Source: Micromonospora lutea (GTDB lineage: Bacteria; Actinomycetota; Actinomycetes; Mycobacteriales; Micromonosporaceae). Taken from it: DNA of 64,000 nucleotides. The first letter of the stretch is position 1; each line of letters starts with the position of its first letter. Below the pieces are notes generated by a model. The model ran no database searches. It saw nothing but the letters and a program-made list of their open reading frames with translations, and had not been told where the DNA came from. Position numbers and translations under genes: made by a program. Where the stretch lies: positions 62,001 through 126,000 of the forward strand of contig NZ_BOPB01000025.1 of the NCBI RefSeq assembly GCF_016863535.1. The letters are read 5' to 3'. Shown here piece by piece: positions 34,344 through 42,485 of the stretch.

Positions 34344-34826
34344 TCAGCGGCCGGGGACCACCTCGACGATGCTCATCCCGCTGGTCGAGTGATCGTCGTC
34401 GACGATCGTGGTGGTCAGGTTGTAGAAACCTGCCTCGGCGTCGGTGGGGATCGCGATGGTACTGACCGGGCGATAGCCGGGCTCGCCGGAGGCGCGGACC
34501 GTCTCGGCCTTGAAGACGGCCCGCCCGGCGGGTCCGGTGCTCGACTCCAGCGCGGCCTTCAGCTCCTCCACCGAGGAGAATGGCCCGGTCAGCTCCGCTT
34601 CCAGGTCGACTGGACGTGGTGGTGCCGTGGACTGCTCGCCCGACACTTCGACCATCCAGTGCAGGGTGAACATCTGCCCCGGGGTGTACAGCCTGTCGAT
34701 GTCTGCGGTCTCACAGCAGGTGTACGTCACCGGCGGAGCCATCGGTGTCTCGGTGCGTACGGTCACGCACGCTGTCAGGAGCGGCACGACGAGACAGGCC
34801 ACCAGCAACGCACGGGACACCTTCAT
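34344..34826 (-). CDS. Small secreted lipoprotein of unknown function
   Basis: A 160-residue lipoprotein. The signal sequence MKVSRALLVACLVVPLLTAC ends in a standard lipobox (LTAC), placing Cys20 at the mature N-terminus. The mature part looks like one beta-rich domain: VTYTCCETADIDRLYTPGQM, then FTLHWMVEVSGEQ and FYNLTTTIVDDDHSTSGMSI. A CC pair near residue 37 is unusual. No family is recognised. It is convergent with the GPP34 gene. Its start has no Shine-Dalgarno sequence but has a -10 element 6 bases upstream. Confidence 0.75.
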   Translation of the reverse strand: MKVSRALLVACLVVPLLTACVTVRTETPMAPPVTYTCCETADIDRLYTPGQMFTLHWMVEVSGEQSTAPPRPVDLEAELTGPFSSVEELKAALESSTGPAGRAVFKAETVRASGEPGYRPVSTIAIPTDAEAGFYNLTTTIVDDDHSTSGMSIVEVVPGR

Positions 34827-34832
34827 GCCCGG

Positions 34833-34838
34833 ATCGTA
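34833..34838 (-). promoter_or_regulatory. -10 element for leaderless lipoprotein mRNA
   Basis: TACGAT (minus strand) ends exactly 6 bases before the ATG at 34826, the standard spacing for leaderless actinobacterial mRNAs. Confidence 0.55.
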
Positions 34839-34966
34839 GGTACAGGTGGCAACGGCTGTCCGGCTCGCTCAGCCGGCGCAGGCAGCGGGTTTGACCGCTG
34901 TCTGTCGGACGGCAGCGTTAGGTTGCGAGCGTTCGATGGCGAATCCACAATTCACCGGAGGTTCCT

Positions 34967-35371
34967 GTGCACGCTGCGCCGGTTGTCGTCAGCCTGCCGA
35001 TCGCCGACCGACAGGTCTCCCACGACTTCTACCGGGCCGCGCTCGGTCTGGCCACCGTCGGTGAGCCGGCCGAGGACGGGCTGCCCGAGCCGTTGCAGTT
35101 CGAGGTCAACGCTGGGCTGCGGCTGATGCTGGTGCCGACCGGCGGGTTCGGCTGGGTGCTCGGTGGTCGGGAGGTGGCCGACTCACGGCACAGCGAGTGC
35201 GTGCTCGGCCTGACCGTGACGGGTCCGGACGAGGTGGACGCGCTTGTAGAGCGGGCCCGGGCCGCCGGCGCGGAGGTGGTCACCGAATCAGGCCAGCAGC
35301 CCTGGGGGTACGCGGGCACCTTCGCCGACCCCGACGGGCACCTCTGGATGGTCGCCGTCGGTCAGGTGTAG
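34967..35371 (+). CDS. VOC-family (glyoxalase/bleomycin-resistance-like) protein
   Basis: A 134-residue protein of the vicinal-oxygen-chelate fold. The two beta-alpha-beta-beta-beta modules are seen in VVVSLPIADRQVSHDFYRAA, then LQFEVNAGLRLMLVP, and VLGLTVTGPDEVDALVERAR with GYAGTFADPDGHLWMVAVG. The last stretch holds the usual DPDGH metal-region motif. Candidate metal ligands are fewer than in true glyoxalase I, so a binding or resistance role is as likely as catalysis. The GTG start has CCGGAGG upstream. Its 3' end overlaps the convergent flavoprotein gene by 10 bases. Confidence 0.85.
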   Translation: MHAAPVVVSLPIADRQVSHDFYRAALGLATVGEPAEDGLPEPLQFEVNAGLRLMLVPTGGFGWVLGGREVADSRHSECVLGLTVTGPDEVDALVERARAAGAEVVTESGQQPWGYAGTFADPDGHLWMVAVGQV

Positions 35372-35979
35372 AGGGTGGCGGCGTACTGGGGGCCGTAGTG
35401 ACGTTCGAGGTCGGCAAGGGTTTCCGCCGGAGCCTCGACCTCCTTGATCAGCCGAGCCCGGCTGGGCAGCGGGTCCTGCGGCCAGGTCTCCGGCTGCCAC
35501 AGCTGTGACCGGAGGAACGCCTTCGCGCAGTGGTAGAAGATCTGCTCGATCTCGACCATCACGGCCAGCACCGGCCGGTGCCCCTTGACCACCATCTCGT
35601 CGAACCACTGTGCGTCGCGCAGTAACCGTGCCCGGCCGTTGATCCGCAGGGTGTCGGTGCGCCCGGGAATGAAAAAGATCAGGCCGACGTGCGGATTCGC
35701 CAGGATGTTGCGGTAGCCGTCGGCCCGCTTGTTGCCGGGACGCTCCGGAATGGCGATGGTTCGGTCGTCGAGCACCAGGGCGAAACCGGCCGGGTCGCCC
35801 TTCGGGGAGACGTCGCAGGTGCCATCCGCTCCGGCGGTGGCCACCAGGCAGAACGGCGAGGCGGCGAGCCACTGCCGGTCACGCTCGTGCAACCGGGTGC
35901 GTTCCTTGGCGGCGACGCGGGGCGCCGGAGTGCCGAGCAGTTCGCTCAACTCGGCCGTGGATGTGATCTCCACCGTCAC
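35362..35979 (-). CDS. Pyridoxamine 5'-phosphate oxidase-like flavoprotein
   Basis: A 205-residue split-barrel FMN-binding protein of the type called MSMEG_1061-like. It has DRQWLAASPFCLVATAGADG, CDVSPKGDPAGFALVLDDRT and NILANPHVGLIFFIPGR, with RINGRARLLRD following, all typical of PPOX-fold reductases. The family reduces small molecules with FMN or F420; which cofactor is used cannot be read here. The GTG at 35979 is chosen because GGGGAGG lies 7 bases upstream. It overlaps the VOC gene tail to tail. Confidence 0.87.
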   Translation of the reverse strand: MTVEITSTAELSELLGTPAPRVAAKERTRLHERDRQWLAASPFCLVATAGADGTCDVSPKGDPAGFALVLDDRTIAIPERPGNKRADGYRNILANPHVGLIFFIPGRTDTLRINGRARLLRDAQWFDEMVVKGHRPVLAVMVEIEQIFYHCAKAFLRSQLWQPETWPQDPLPSRARLIKEVEAPAETLADLERHYGPQYAATLYT

Positions 35980-36131
35980 TGTGTGCCTCCCCGTGGAGTT
36001 GACCGTGGTGACGGCACCCGGGCGCGAGACCGCCACGGGCAGTGTAGTTGCGGTCAGTCGTGAGGTTTGTCCCCCGGTGACCGGGGTACCGATCCATCGA
36101 CCGCCCTCGGCGAGCAGTTGGAGGCCCGGAG

Positions 36132-36638
36132 ATGGAGAGTCGGCTCAAGATCCTGGGTCATCCCGTCCATCCGATGCTGGTGATGTTTCCGTTCGCCCTG
36201 CTCGTCACCGCCGTGCTCTTCGACGTCATCGACACGGTCGGCGGGCCGGACTTCCTCGGGGAGGTGGCGTACTGGAACCTCACCGTCGGCCTGATCGGTG
36301 GTCTGCTGGCTGCGGCAGCCGGGACGTTCGACCTGTTGGCCATCCCTTCGGGTACCCGGGCCAAGCGGGTGGCGCTGACCCACGCCGCCGCGAACGTCGC
36401 CGTGATCCTGCTCTTCGCCGCCGTCTGGGCGGTACGCCTCAACGCCGAGTCGCGGGGTGCCGGCGGGGCGTTGATCGCGATCGAGTTGGTGGCGCTCGCC
36501 ATCCTCGGTGTCAGCGGTTGGTTGGGTGGTGAACTCGTCGACCGGCTCGGCGTCGGGGTCGACCGGGATGCGGGCCTCGACGCGCCGAGTTCACTGCGGC
36601 CGGCGGCCGCCAGTCAACGGATGGGAGATCTGCGATGA
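36132..36638 (+). CDS. DUF2231 membrane protein
   Basis: A 168-residue protein with four membrane helices. It opens with the DUF2231 signature RLKILGHPVHPMLVMFPFAL, including the conserved GHPxHP pair that could bind heme or metal. Then come VLFDVIDTVGG, LTVGLIGGLLAAAAGTFDLL and AAANVAVILLFAAVWAV. GGAGG precedes the ATG. It overlaps the Hsp20 gene (ATGA), so the two are co-expressed. Function is unknown in the family; a redox or stress role is suggested by the partner. Confidence 0.87.
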   Translation: MESRLKILGHPVHPMLVMFPFALLVTAVLFDVIDTVGGPDFLGEVAYWNLTVGLIGGLLAAAAGTFDLLAIPSGTRAKRVALTHAAANVAVILLFAAVWAVRLNAESRGAGGALIAIELVALAILGVSGWLGGELVDRLGVGVDRDAGLDAPSSLRPAAASQRMGDLR

Positions 36639-37168
36639 CCAGGCCGGGACGTGGTTGGCGGGGCGGGCAGCAGGGCTGGGACCCGATGGGCGAGTTGCAG
36701 TCGCTGCGGGCCGAGTTGAGCCGACTGGTCGGTGGCCGGCCGGGGCCACCCGAGGTGGAACTGGGCGAGACCAGCGACGGTTGGGAGGTGGTCGTCCGAC
36801 TGCCCGGTGTCGCCCCGGAGGAGGTCGCGGTGGAACTTGACGACCGCGAACTGTGCGTACGGGCGCGGACAGAGGCCGAGGTCAACGCCGACCACGGGAT
36901 TCCGGGTGGGTTCGAGACCCGGGGCTTCGAGTACCGCGTGCAGCTGCCGTCGCGAGTGGACCCCGAGGCCATCGACGCGGTGATGGACCACGGGCTGCTG
37001 CGGGTACGGCTGCCCCGGGCGCATCGAGCCACGCCACGCACCATCACCGTCGGTCGCACCGGGCCGCGTTCCGCCGCCCCCTCCGGTGGTACGCCGAGCA
37101 GCGTCGACCCGGCGGCGGATCGGGAACTGCACCAGCCGGACGTCGCCACCGACGATTCCGGCCGGTAA
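36635..37168 (+). CDS. Hsp20/alpha-crystallin-family small heat shock protein
   Basis: A 177-residue ATP-independent chaperone. The alpha-crystallin domain runs from about residue 40 (VELGETSDGWEVVVRLPGV) to 135, with EEVAVELDDRELCVRA and the closing MDHGLLRVRLPRAH, which carries the A-x-x-x-G-L-L-x-V pattern. The N-terminus is short and Gly/Trp-rich; the C-terminal tail is disordered. It holds unfolding proteins under stress. It is translationally coupled to the DUF2231 gene and followed 8 bases later by the GT9 gene. Confidence 0.92.
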   Translation: MTRPGRGWRGGQQGWDPMGELQSLRAELSRLVGGRPGPPEVELGETSDGWEVVVRLPGVAPEEVAVELDDRELCVRARTEAEVNADHGIPGGFETRGFEYRVQLPSRVDPEAIDAVMDHGLLRVRLPRAHRATPRTITVGRTGPRSAAPSGGTPSSVDPAADRELHQPDVATDDSGR

Positions 37169-37176
37169 CGCGTCCG

Positions 37177-38280
37177 GTGGGCCCGGCACTGCTGGCAGAG
37201 ACCGCCGATCGGGTGCCCGACGTGGCCCGGATCGCCGTGCTGCGCGCCAACGCCCTCGGTGATTTCATTTTCGTGCTGCCCGCGCTGGAGTCGCTGCGGG
37301 CCGCGTACCCCCAGGCGGAGATCGTGCTGCTCGGCGCGCCCTGGCACGCGCAGCTGTGGCGGGACCGGCCTGGCCCGGTCGACCGGGTCCTGGTGGTGCC
37401 GCCCGCGCCGGGGATCCGGACGGCGACCGCCGGCGAGCCGGAGTCCAGCATGGTCGATTTCCTGGCTGCTGCCCGTGCGGAACGCTTCGACGTGGCGCTG
37501 CAACTGCATGGCGGCGGCGCCAACTCCAATCCGTTGGTGGCCGCGCTCGGTGCCCGGGTCACCGCCGGTCTGCGCGCCGAGGATGCCCCGCCGCTGGATC
37601 GCTGGCTGCGCTACGTCTACTACCAGCACGAGGTGATCCGCTATCTGGAGGCGGTGGCCTTGGTGGGTGCTCCGGCCGCTACGATCACGCCGACGCTGAC
37701 GGTCACCGACTCCGACCGCGCGGAGGCGCGGTCCGTGCTCGGTGAGCCGGGACGTCCCCGGGTGGCGTTGCATCCCGGGGCGACCGACACCCGTCGTCGC
37801 TGGCCCGCCGACCGTTTCGGGCAGGTGGCCCGGACGCTGCACACCGACGGGTACGAGGTCCTGGTCACCGGAACCCCCGCCGAGCAGGACGTGGTCGACC
37901 AGGTGGTCGCGGCCGCCGGTGTGCCGGTCCGGCCGCAGGTGGGCACGCTCAGCCTGGGCGGACTTGCCGGCTGCTACGCCGACTGTGACCTGGTGGTTTC
38001 CAACGACACGGGCCCACTGCACCTAGCGGCTGCGGTCGGCACCCCCACCGTCGGCATCTTCTGGGTCGGCAACCTGATCACCACCGCTCCCGTGCTGCGG
38101 GGCCGGCACCGGCCGATCACCTCGTGGACGGTGCACTGCCCGGTGTGCGGCGTGGACTGCACCCCCGACATCTACCCGCACCGCCCGGGTGACGGCGACT
38201 GCCCGCACCGCGACTCCTTCGTCACCGACGTGCCGCTGGCCGAGGTGCTCGAAGCCGCCCGCGAACTGCTGTTCCGCTGA
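37177..38280 (+). CDS. GT9-family glycosyltransferase (heptosyltransferase-like)
   Basis: A 367-residue GT-B enzyme. It opens ARIAVLRANALGDFIFVLPA, the GT9 acceptor-site signature (LRxxxLGD). LQLHGGGANSNPLVAALGA follows, then the donor-site sequence VALHPGATDTRRRWPADRF and VVSNDTGPLHLAAAVGTPTV. The family moves heptose from ADP- or GDP-heptose. A cysteine-rich tail (HCPVCGVDCTPD, later DCPHRDSF) could bind zinc. GTG 37177 is the only start giving the right N-terminus. It is convergent with the GT2/HldE-like genes, so a common surface glycan is likely. Confidence 0.87.
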   Translation: MGPALLAETADRVPDVARIAVLRANALGDFIFVLPALESLRAAYPQAEIVLLGAPWHAQLWRDRPGPVDRVLVVPPAPGIRTATAGEPESSMVDFLAAARAERFDVALQLHGGGANSNPLVAALGARVTAGLRAEDAPPLDRWLRYVYYQHEVIRYLEAVALVGAPAATITPTLTVTDSDRAEARSVLGEPGRPRVALHPGATDTRRRWPADRFGQVARTLHTDGYEVLVTGTPAEQDVVDQVVAAAGVPVRPQVGTLSLGGLAGCYADCDLVVSNDTGPLHLAAAVGTPTVGIFWVGNLITTAPVLRGRHRPITSWTVHCPVCGVDCTPDIYPHRPGDGDCPHRDSFVTDVPLAEVLEAARELLFR

Positions 38281-38335
38281 AAGGAAGGGCACCTTGTTAA
38301 CGCCTGCGGTATAGGAAGGGGCCCTTGCTAACGCC
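38281..38335. repeat. Intergenic repeat, family C: two direct copies
   Basis: Two copies of a roughly 24-base unit start at 38281 and 38313. The first reads AAGGAAGGGC then ACCTTGTTAACGCC; the second AGGAAGGGGCC then CTTGCTAACGCC. They sit between the convergent GT9 and GT2 genes. The reverse of the same unit is at 41898-41921. Confidence 0.85.
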
Positions 38336-38342
38336 CGCCCGC

Positions 38343-39209
38343 TCAGGCGTCCGGGTCGGCGAGGACAACCTCCCACGCCTCCACGTCGCGCTCGGTGACC
38401 GTGGTCGGCGACTCCAGGTGGTACGCGCCGCTGGGCAGGACGCCGGCACCACCGTGACGCGCCAGCACGGCGAGCTGTGCGGCGACGTCCTCGCCCTGAT
38501 GCCGGGTCGGCACCCGCTGCCAGAAGTCGAAGCCGCCGGCCTCGATCAGTTTGGCCCGGTCGTAGAGCACGCACCCGCCAACCCAGGAAACCCGGTACGC
38601 CCGCCACTCGCCCTCCGACAGGGCCAGCGACGCGGTCACGTGCAGCAGGTTCGCCGCGGAGTGGATCTGCGCCCGATCCCACTCGGGTGTGCCCGGCCGG
38701 ATCCGCTCCGGCACCGGTCGACTCGTCCACTCCTGGTAGTGCCGGTGCGTGTCTGGCCGTACGTCGGGCAGGTAGGACAGGCCGTGCACCGCGTTGCCGA
38801 CGAAGCCGCAGCCCAGTTCACCGAGCGCGGTCACCAGTCGGCGCAGCGTCCCCGGTTCCAGCCAGACGTCGTCGTCGAGGAAGAGCACGTACCGGGCGGC
38901 GGAGTTGGCGAGCAGGTAGCTGCGGTGTTCGGCGAGCCCTCGCCGAGGTAGCCGCCGGGTCAGCAGCACCGGATGTCCCCGATGACGCAACGCCCGGACC
39001 ATGGTCGCCGCCGCCGGATGGGCGTACCCGGGTTCGCCGTCGGACTGGTCGCTGACCACCACGCCGAATCCGGGTACCCCCTCCTGGGCGGCGAGCCCGC
39101 TGAGGGTGACGGCGAGTTCGGTGGGACGGTTGCGGGTCGGGACGAGCACGTCGACCTGCCGGTCGACGCGGAACTGCGCGGGCGTACCGGCGTCGAGGGG
39201 TCGGTTCAC
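38343..39209 (-). CDS. GT2-family glycosyltransferase
   Basis: A 288-residue GT-A enzyme. The N-terminus VDVLVPTRNRPTELAVTLSG is the nucleotide-sugar fold start, and YVLFLDDDVWLEPGTLRRLV carries the metal-binding DDD/DxD group. VSWVGGCVLYDRAKLIEAGG and FWQRVPTRHQGEDVAAQL (the ED catalytic pair) follow, as in GT2 enzymes. There is no membrane segment. The GTG start overlaps the HldE-like stop by four bases, so the two are translated together. It presumably transfers a sugar to the heptose-bearing glycan. Confidence 0.88.
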   Translation of the reverse strand: MNRPLDAGTPAQFRVDRQVDVLVPTRNRPTELAVTLSGLAAQEGVPGFGVVVSDQSDGEPGYAHPAAATMVRALRHRGHPVLLTRRLPRRGLAEHRSYLLANSAARYVLFLDDDVWLEPGTLRRLVTALGELGCGFVGNAVHGLSYLPDVRPDTHRHYQEWTSRPVPERIRPGTPEWDRAQIHSAANLLHVTASLALSEGEWRAYRVSWVGGCVLYDRAKLIEAGGFDFWQRVPTRHQGEDVAAQLAVLARHGGAGVLPSGAYHLESPTTVTERDVEAWEVVLADPDA

Positions 39210-41116
39210 GGTGCCTTGCCGGTCAGCGGTGGAGTCTCCGCACCGGCCGTGCCGGAGGTCTCCACCCCGGAGGCGGGCACGGTCGGCCCGGCCTCCGCGC
39301 CGGTCACGGTGTCCTGGCCGTACGCGCGGATGCGGTCGATGATCGCCGAGGTCGAACGGTCCGGCACGTACCCGAGGGTGCGGACCTGGCCGCCCAGTCG
39401 CTGCACCAGGGGCGCCTCCGGCACCAGCTCGGGTGGGTAGTCGCCACCCTTGACGTAGACGTCCGGTCGGACGGCCTCGATCAGCCTGGCCGGCGAATCC
39501 TCCTCGAACACCACCACGTGGTCGACACAGGCCAGCGCGGCGAGCAGGGCGGCCCGGTCCTCGATCGGGTTCACCGGCCGGTCCGCCCCCTTCAACCGGC
39601 GTACGCTGCCGTCGGAGTTGATCGCCACCACCAGCAGGTCGCCGAGGGCGCGGGCCTGTTCCAGGTACCGCACGTGGCCCCGGTGCAGGACGTCGAAGCA
39701 GCCGTTGGTGAAGACGATCGAGCGGCCGACGCGCCGGTGCTCGGCGACGATCTCCGCCAGGTGCCCGGTGTCGACCAGCACCTGCTGGCCCTCGGGTGTC
39801 GGTCGGCCCAGCGCGGCCAGCAGGTCCTCGCGGCGGCACACGCAGGTGCCGGTGCCGGCGATGGTGCTCGTGGCGGCGAGCTGGGCCAGTTGGGCGGCGG
39901 TGGACAGTGGAGCGTCGGCGGCCAGCGCGAGTGTCATCGCCGCGAGGTACGCGTCACCGGCACCGACGGCGTGGCTGGCGGGCACGGGCGTGCTGTGGCT
40001 GCGGGCGGGCGCGCCGTCGGTGCCGCCGACCACCGCGCCCTCGGTGTCCAGGGTCACCGCGACCACGGCCGCGCCGGTGTGGGCGCGCAGCTCGGCGAGT
40101 CGGGACTCGGCCAGGACGGCCCGGTCCACGCCGGCACCGGCCTCGGTGTTCACGGTGACGCCGGTACCGGTCACGCTGAGCCCGTCGAGGGTCATCGCCA
40201 CCCGACTCTCGCCCGGTGTGGGTTCACCGGTGGGCCCGTCGGTACGCCGCATCCCGGCCGCGCCGGGGGCCGTGCCCACGGTCAGCTCGGAGGGGCCGTC
40301 CGTCGGGTCGACCTCGGGATGCTCCAGGTGCAGCTCGTGGCCGCCGGTCCGGGTACCGTCTCCGGTTTTCGGGGTGGCAGTGCCAGCCAGGTCAGCGGGG
40401 GCCACCGGGTTCGTCGTCGACCCGACGGTGCCCGCGCGGGCGAGCAGTCGGGTGGCCTCCGCGAAGCTCGGCGTCACCACGGTCGGGGCGAGACCCCGCC
40501 AGTCGGCGAGGTCGTGGGCGTCGAGTGCGACAGTCGCGTACCGGTCCCGGTTCTCGACCAGCCAGGCGCGTACCGGCGCGGGCAGGGCACCCAGGCCGTA
40601 GTCGCAGACCACCAGCGCGGGGGCTTCGCCGCCGCTGCCCGCCCGCAGTTCCTCGGTCGCGCAGTCCAAGGCGGTGAGCAGGCAGTCCACTCCCACGTCG
40701 GTGAGTGGATCGTCGGGGTCACCGGAGTCCTCCCGCAGCAGGATCTGGTCGCCGGCCAGCATTCGGCGCTTGACCGGGGTGGCACGTCCGGGTTGGCTCA
40801 CCGTGCGGTCCCAGACGCCGGCCCGGTCGAGGCAGTCGTGCAGCTCGTCGCCGGCGGCGTCGGCACCGACGGGTGCCACCAGCACCGAGAGCCCGCCCAG
40901 CGTGGCGATGTTGACGGCGGTGTTGGCGGCGCCGCCCGCCGCCGAGATGCGGCGGCGCAGGGTGAGGACCGGGGCGGGGGCTTCCCGGCACAACCGGTCG
41001 GAGTCGGCGAACCGCCACTCGTCGAGCATGGCGTCACCGATCACCAGGACCGGACGTCCGAGCCAGCTCTGCACAACGTCGGCGAGCCGGAGCTGTTCCG
41101 CTGCTGCTCGTGCCAT
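39206..41116 (-). CDS. hldE: HldE-like bifunctional heptose kinase/adenylyltransferase with inserted linker
   Basis: A 636-residue fusion. The N-terminal PfkB-type kinase has VLVIGDAMLDEWRFADSDR, SAAGGAANTAVNIATLGG and the ATP-site ASHAVGAGDAYLAAMTLALA with the GAGD anion hole. The C-terminal nucleotidyltransferase begins IVFTNGCFDVLHRGHVRYL with the HxGH motif and holds VYVKGGDYPPE. The pair makes ADP-D-glycero-beta-D-manno-heptose from the heptose 7-phosphate. The family is about 470 residues; the extra here is a Thr/Gly/Pro-rich segment at about residues 225-327, inside the kinase domain. ATG 41116 follows GGAGGGG. gmhA and gmhB are not in the window. Confidence 0.88.
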   Translation of the reverse strand: MARAAAEQLRLADVVQSWLGRPVLVIGDAMLDEWRFADSDRLCREAPAPVLTLRRRISAAGGAANTAVNIATLGGLSVLVAPVGADAAGDELHDCLDRAGVWDRTVSQPGRATPVKRRMLAGDQILLREDSGDPDDPLTDVGVDCLLTALDCATEELRAGSGGEAPALVVCDYGLGALPAPVRAWLVENRDRYATVALDAHDLADWRGLAPTVVTPSFAEATRLLARAGTVGSTTNPVAPADLAGTATPKTGDGTRTGGHELHLEHPEVDPTDGPSELTVGTAPGAAGMRRTDGPTGEPTPGESRVAMTLDGLSVTGTGVTVNTEAGAGVDRAVLAESRLAELRAHTGAAVVAVTLDTEGAVVGGTDGAPARSHSTPVPASHAVGAGDAYLAAMTLALAADAPLSTAAQLAQLAATSTIAGTGTCVCRREDLLAALGRPTPEGQQVLVDTGHLAEIVAEHRRVGRSIVFTNGCFDVLHRGHVRYLEQARALGDLLVVAINSDGSVRRLKGADRPVNPIEDRAALLAALACVDHVVVFEEDSPARLIEAVRPDVYVKGGDYPPELVPEAPLVQRLGGQVRTLGYVPDRSTSAIIDRIRAYGQDTVTGAEAGPTVPASGVETSGTAGAETPPLTGKAP

Positions 41117-41262
41117 GCCGGCGGTTCCCCTCCGGCTGGCGGGGTCAAACCTGCCGGCCGGGCACCTGTTGACGCCGACGTGCGGTGGGACACCGCCGCG
41201 CCGCGTTTCGTGACTTCGGCGTCGGGAACGGATATGGACGAACCCCCGGAGAGGAGAACAAG

Positions 41263-41811
41263 ATGGCAGCGACGTTGCAGGGTAAGCGGGTCGCCTTCCT
41301 CGCCACCGACGGCGTGGAGGAGGTCGAGTACGTTCAGCCACGTCAGGCCGTCGAGCAGGCCGGCGCGACCGTCGAACTGGTGTCGATCAAGCCCGGGAAG
41401 ATCACCTCTTTCGAGCACCTGGACCCCTCCACCACGTACGAGGTGGATGTCAGCGCGGCCGACGCGGACCCCGCGCGGTACGACGCGTTGGTGCTGCCCG
41501 GCGGGGTGGCCAACCCGGACTTCCTGCGTACCGATGCCGACGCCGTCCGGTTCGTGCGGTCGTTCTTCGACGCCGGTAAGCCGGTCGGGGTGATCTGCCA
41601 CGGCCCGTGGACGCTGATCGAGGCCGATGTGGTGCGGGGTCGCCGGATCACCAGTTGGCCCAGCCTGCGCACCGACCTGGTCAACGCCGGCGCGGAATGG
41701 GTCGACGAGCAGGTGGTGACCGACAACGGCCTGGTCAGCAGCCGTAAGCCCGACGACCTGCCGGCGTTCTGCGCCAAGATCGTCGAGGAGTTCGCCGAGG
41801 GACGGCACTGA
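41263..41811 (+). CDS. DJ-1/PfpI-family protein (YhbO-like)
   Basis: A 182-residue type 1 glutamine-amidotransferase-fold protein. The nucleophile is Cys112 in VGVICHGPWTL, with His113 beside it and the conserved Glu in VAFLATDGVEEVEY. VLPGGVANPDFLR and RRITSWPSLRTDLVNAGAEW match the YhbO/PfpI branch. Family members act as deglycases or stress proteins, with the activity still debated. The ATG follows GGAGAGGAG. It is divergent from the HldE-like gene and convergent with the NUDIX gene. Confidence 0.9.
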   Translation: MAATLQGKRVAFLATDGVEEVEYVQPRQAVEQAGATVELVSIKPGKITSFEHLDPSTTYEVDVSAADADPARYDALVLPGGVANPDFLRTDADAVRFVRSFFDAGKPVGVICHGPWTLIEADVVRGRRITSWPSLRTDLVNAGAEWVDEQVVTDNGLVSSRKPDDLPAFCAKIVEEFAEGRH

Positions 41812-41823
41812 CCGCCGTACGGC

Positions 41824-41876
41824 ACTTATCATCCGGTGGCCTCGCCCGGGCGGGCGAGGCCGGCCGGGTGATAAGA
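41824..41876. terminator. Bidirectional hairpin between PfpI and NUDIX genes
   Basis: CTTATCA pairs with TGATAAG at the base and CCTCGCC with GGCGAGG at the tip of one long, interrupted stem. It starts 12 bases after the PfpI stop. Confidence 0.7.
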
Positions 41877-41921
41877 GGGGGCCCCTGCTCTACCGGAGGC
41901 GTTAACAAGGGGCCCTTCCTT
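41873..41921. repeat. Intergenic repeat, family C: inverted copy plus degenerate copy
   Basis: GGCGTTAACAAGGGG then CCCTTCCTT (41898-41921) is the reverse complement of the unit at 38281 with two changes. A degenerate forward-like copy (AAGAGGGGGCCCCTGCTCTA) precedes it. It lies between convergent genes. Confidence 0.8.
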
Positions 41922-41938
41922 ACATGCCCGATCGCCGG

Positions 41939-42430
41939 TTACTTGAGGATCAGGCGGTTGGTCTGCTCGAAGACGTCCAGATCGGCCAGGGTCTCCAGGA
42001 CGCTGGCCGAGAGGGGTTGGGGCAACGCCTCGCGGTGGAAGAAGCCCGCGTCGATGGTCTCGTCGGTGACCCGAGCCAGCCGGCCGTCCCACTCCTCGAC
42101 CCGGAACGCGGTGGTGAAGATCTGATAGGTGTGGCCGTACATGTTGGTGTGGGTACGGTCCGGGCCGGTGTAGAGCGCGAAGGCGCTCACCCGCAACGCC
42201 CTCAGGCCGGTCTCCTCGCGTACCTCCCGCACGGCGCAGTCCGCGATCGACTCGCCCAGCTCCATCGCGCCCGCGGGCAACGCCCACTGCCCGTTGTCGG
42301 AGCGGCGGATCAGCAATCTGCGCGCCGAGTTGTCCCGCACCACGGCCCGCGCACCGACGAACATCAGCGTCCGGTCGCCGGCCAGGGCGCGCAGCTGCCC
42401 GACGTACGAATCAGCCCAGGAGATGCTCAC
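41939..42430 (-). CDS. NUDIX hydrolase
   Basis: A 163-residue pyrophosphohydrolase. The full Nudix box is visible: GAMELGESIADCAVREVREE followed by TGL, fitting GX5EX7REUXEEXGU. Before it, LLIRRSDNGQWALPAG is typical of ADP-sugar or NTP-cleaning members. It would hydrolyse a nucleoside diphosphate linked to another group, with Mg2+. It starts at GTG without Shine-Dalgarno, behind a -10 element 6 bases away. It is divergent from the acyl-CoA ligase with only 55 bases between start codons. Confidence 0.92.
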   Translation of the reverse strand: MSISWADSYVGQLRALAGDRTLMFVGARAVVRDNSARRLLIRRSDNGQWALPAGAMELGESIADCAVREVREETGLRALRVSAFALYTGPDRTHTNMYGHTYQIFTTAFRVEEWDGRLARVTDETIDAGFFHREALPQPLSASVLETLADLDVFEQTNRLILK

Positions 42431-42436
42431 CCGGAC

Positions 42437-42442
42437 AATTTA
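42437..42442 (-). promoter_or_regulatory. -10 element, leaderless NUDIX mRNA
   Basis: TAAATT on the minus strand ends 6 bases before the GTG at 42430. The AT-rich hexamer stands out against its surroundings. Confidence 0.6.
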
Positions 42443-42472
42443 CGGGGGTTCCCAACGTGTGACTGGCGACAC

Positions 42473-42478
42473 TAATTT
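42473..42478 (+). promoter_or_regulatory. -10 element, leaderless acyl-CoA ligase mRNA
   Basis: TAATTT ends 7 bases before the ATG at 42486, with no ribosome site in the spacer (GTTACCC). It pairs with the divergent element at 42437. Confidence 0.6.
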
Positions 42479-42485
42479 GTTACCC

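Noticed and set aside
35362..35371. Ten-base tail-to-tail overlap of VOC and flavoprotein genes as a sign of misannotation
   Set aside because: Both C-termini are normal for their families; short convergent overlaps are common in such genomes.
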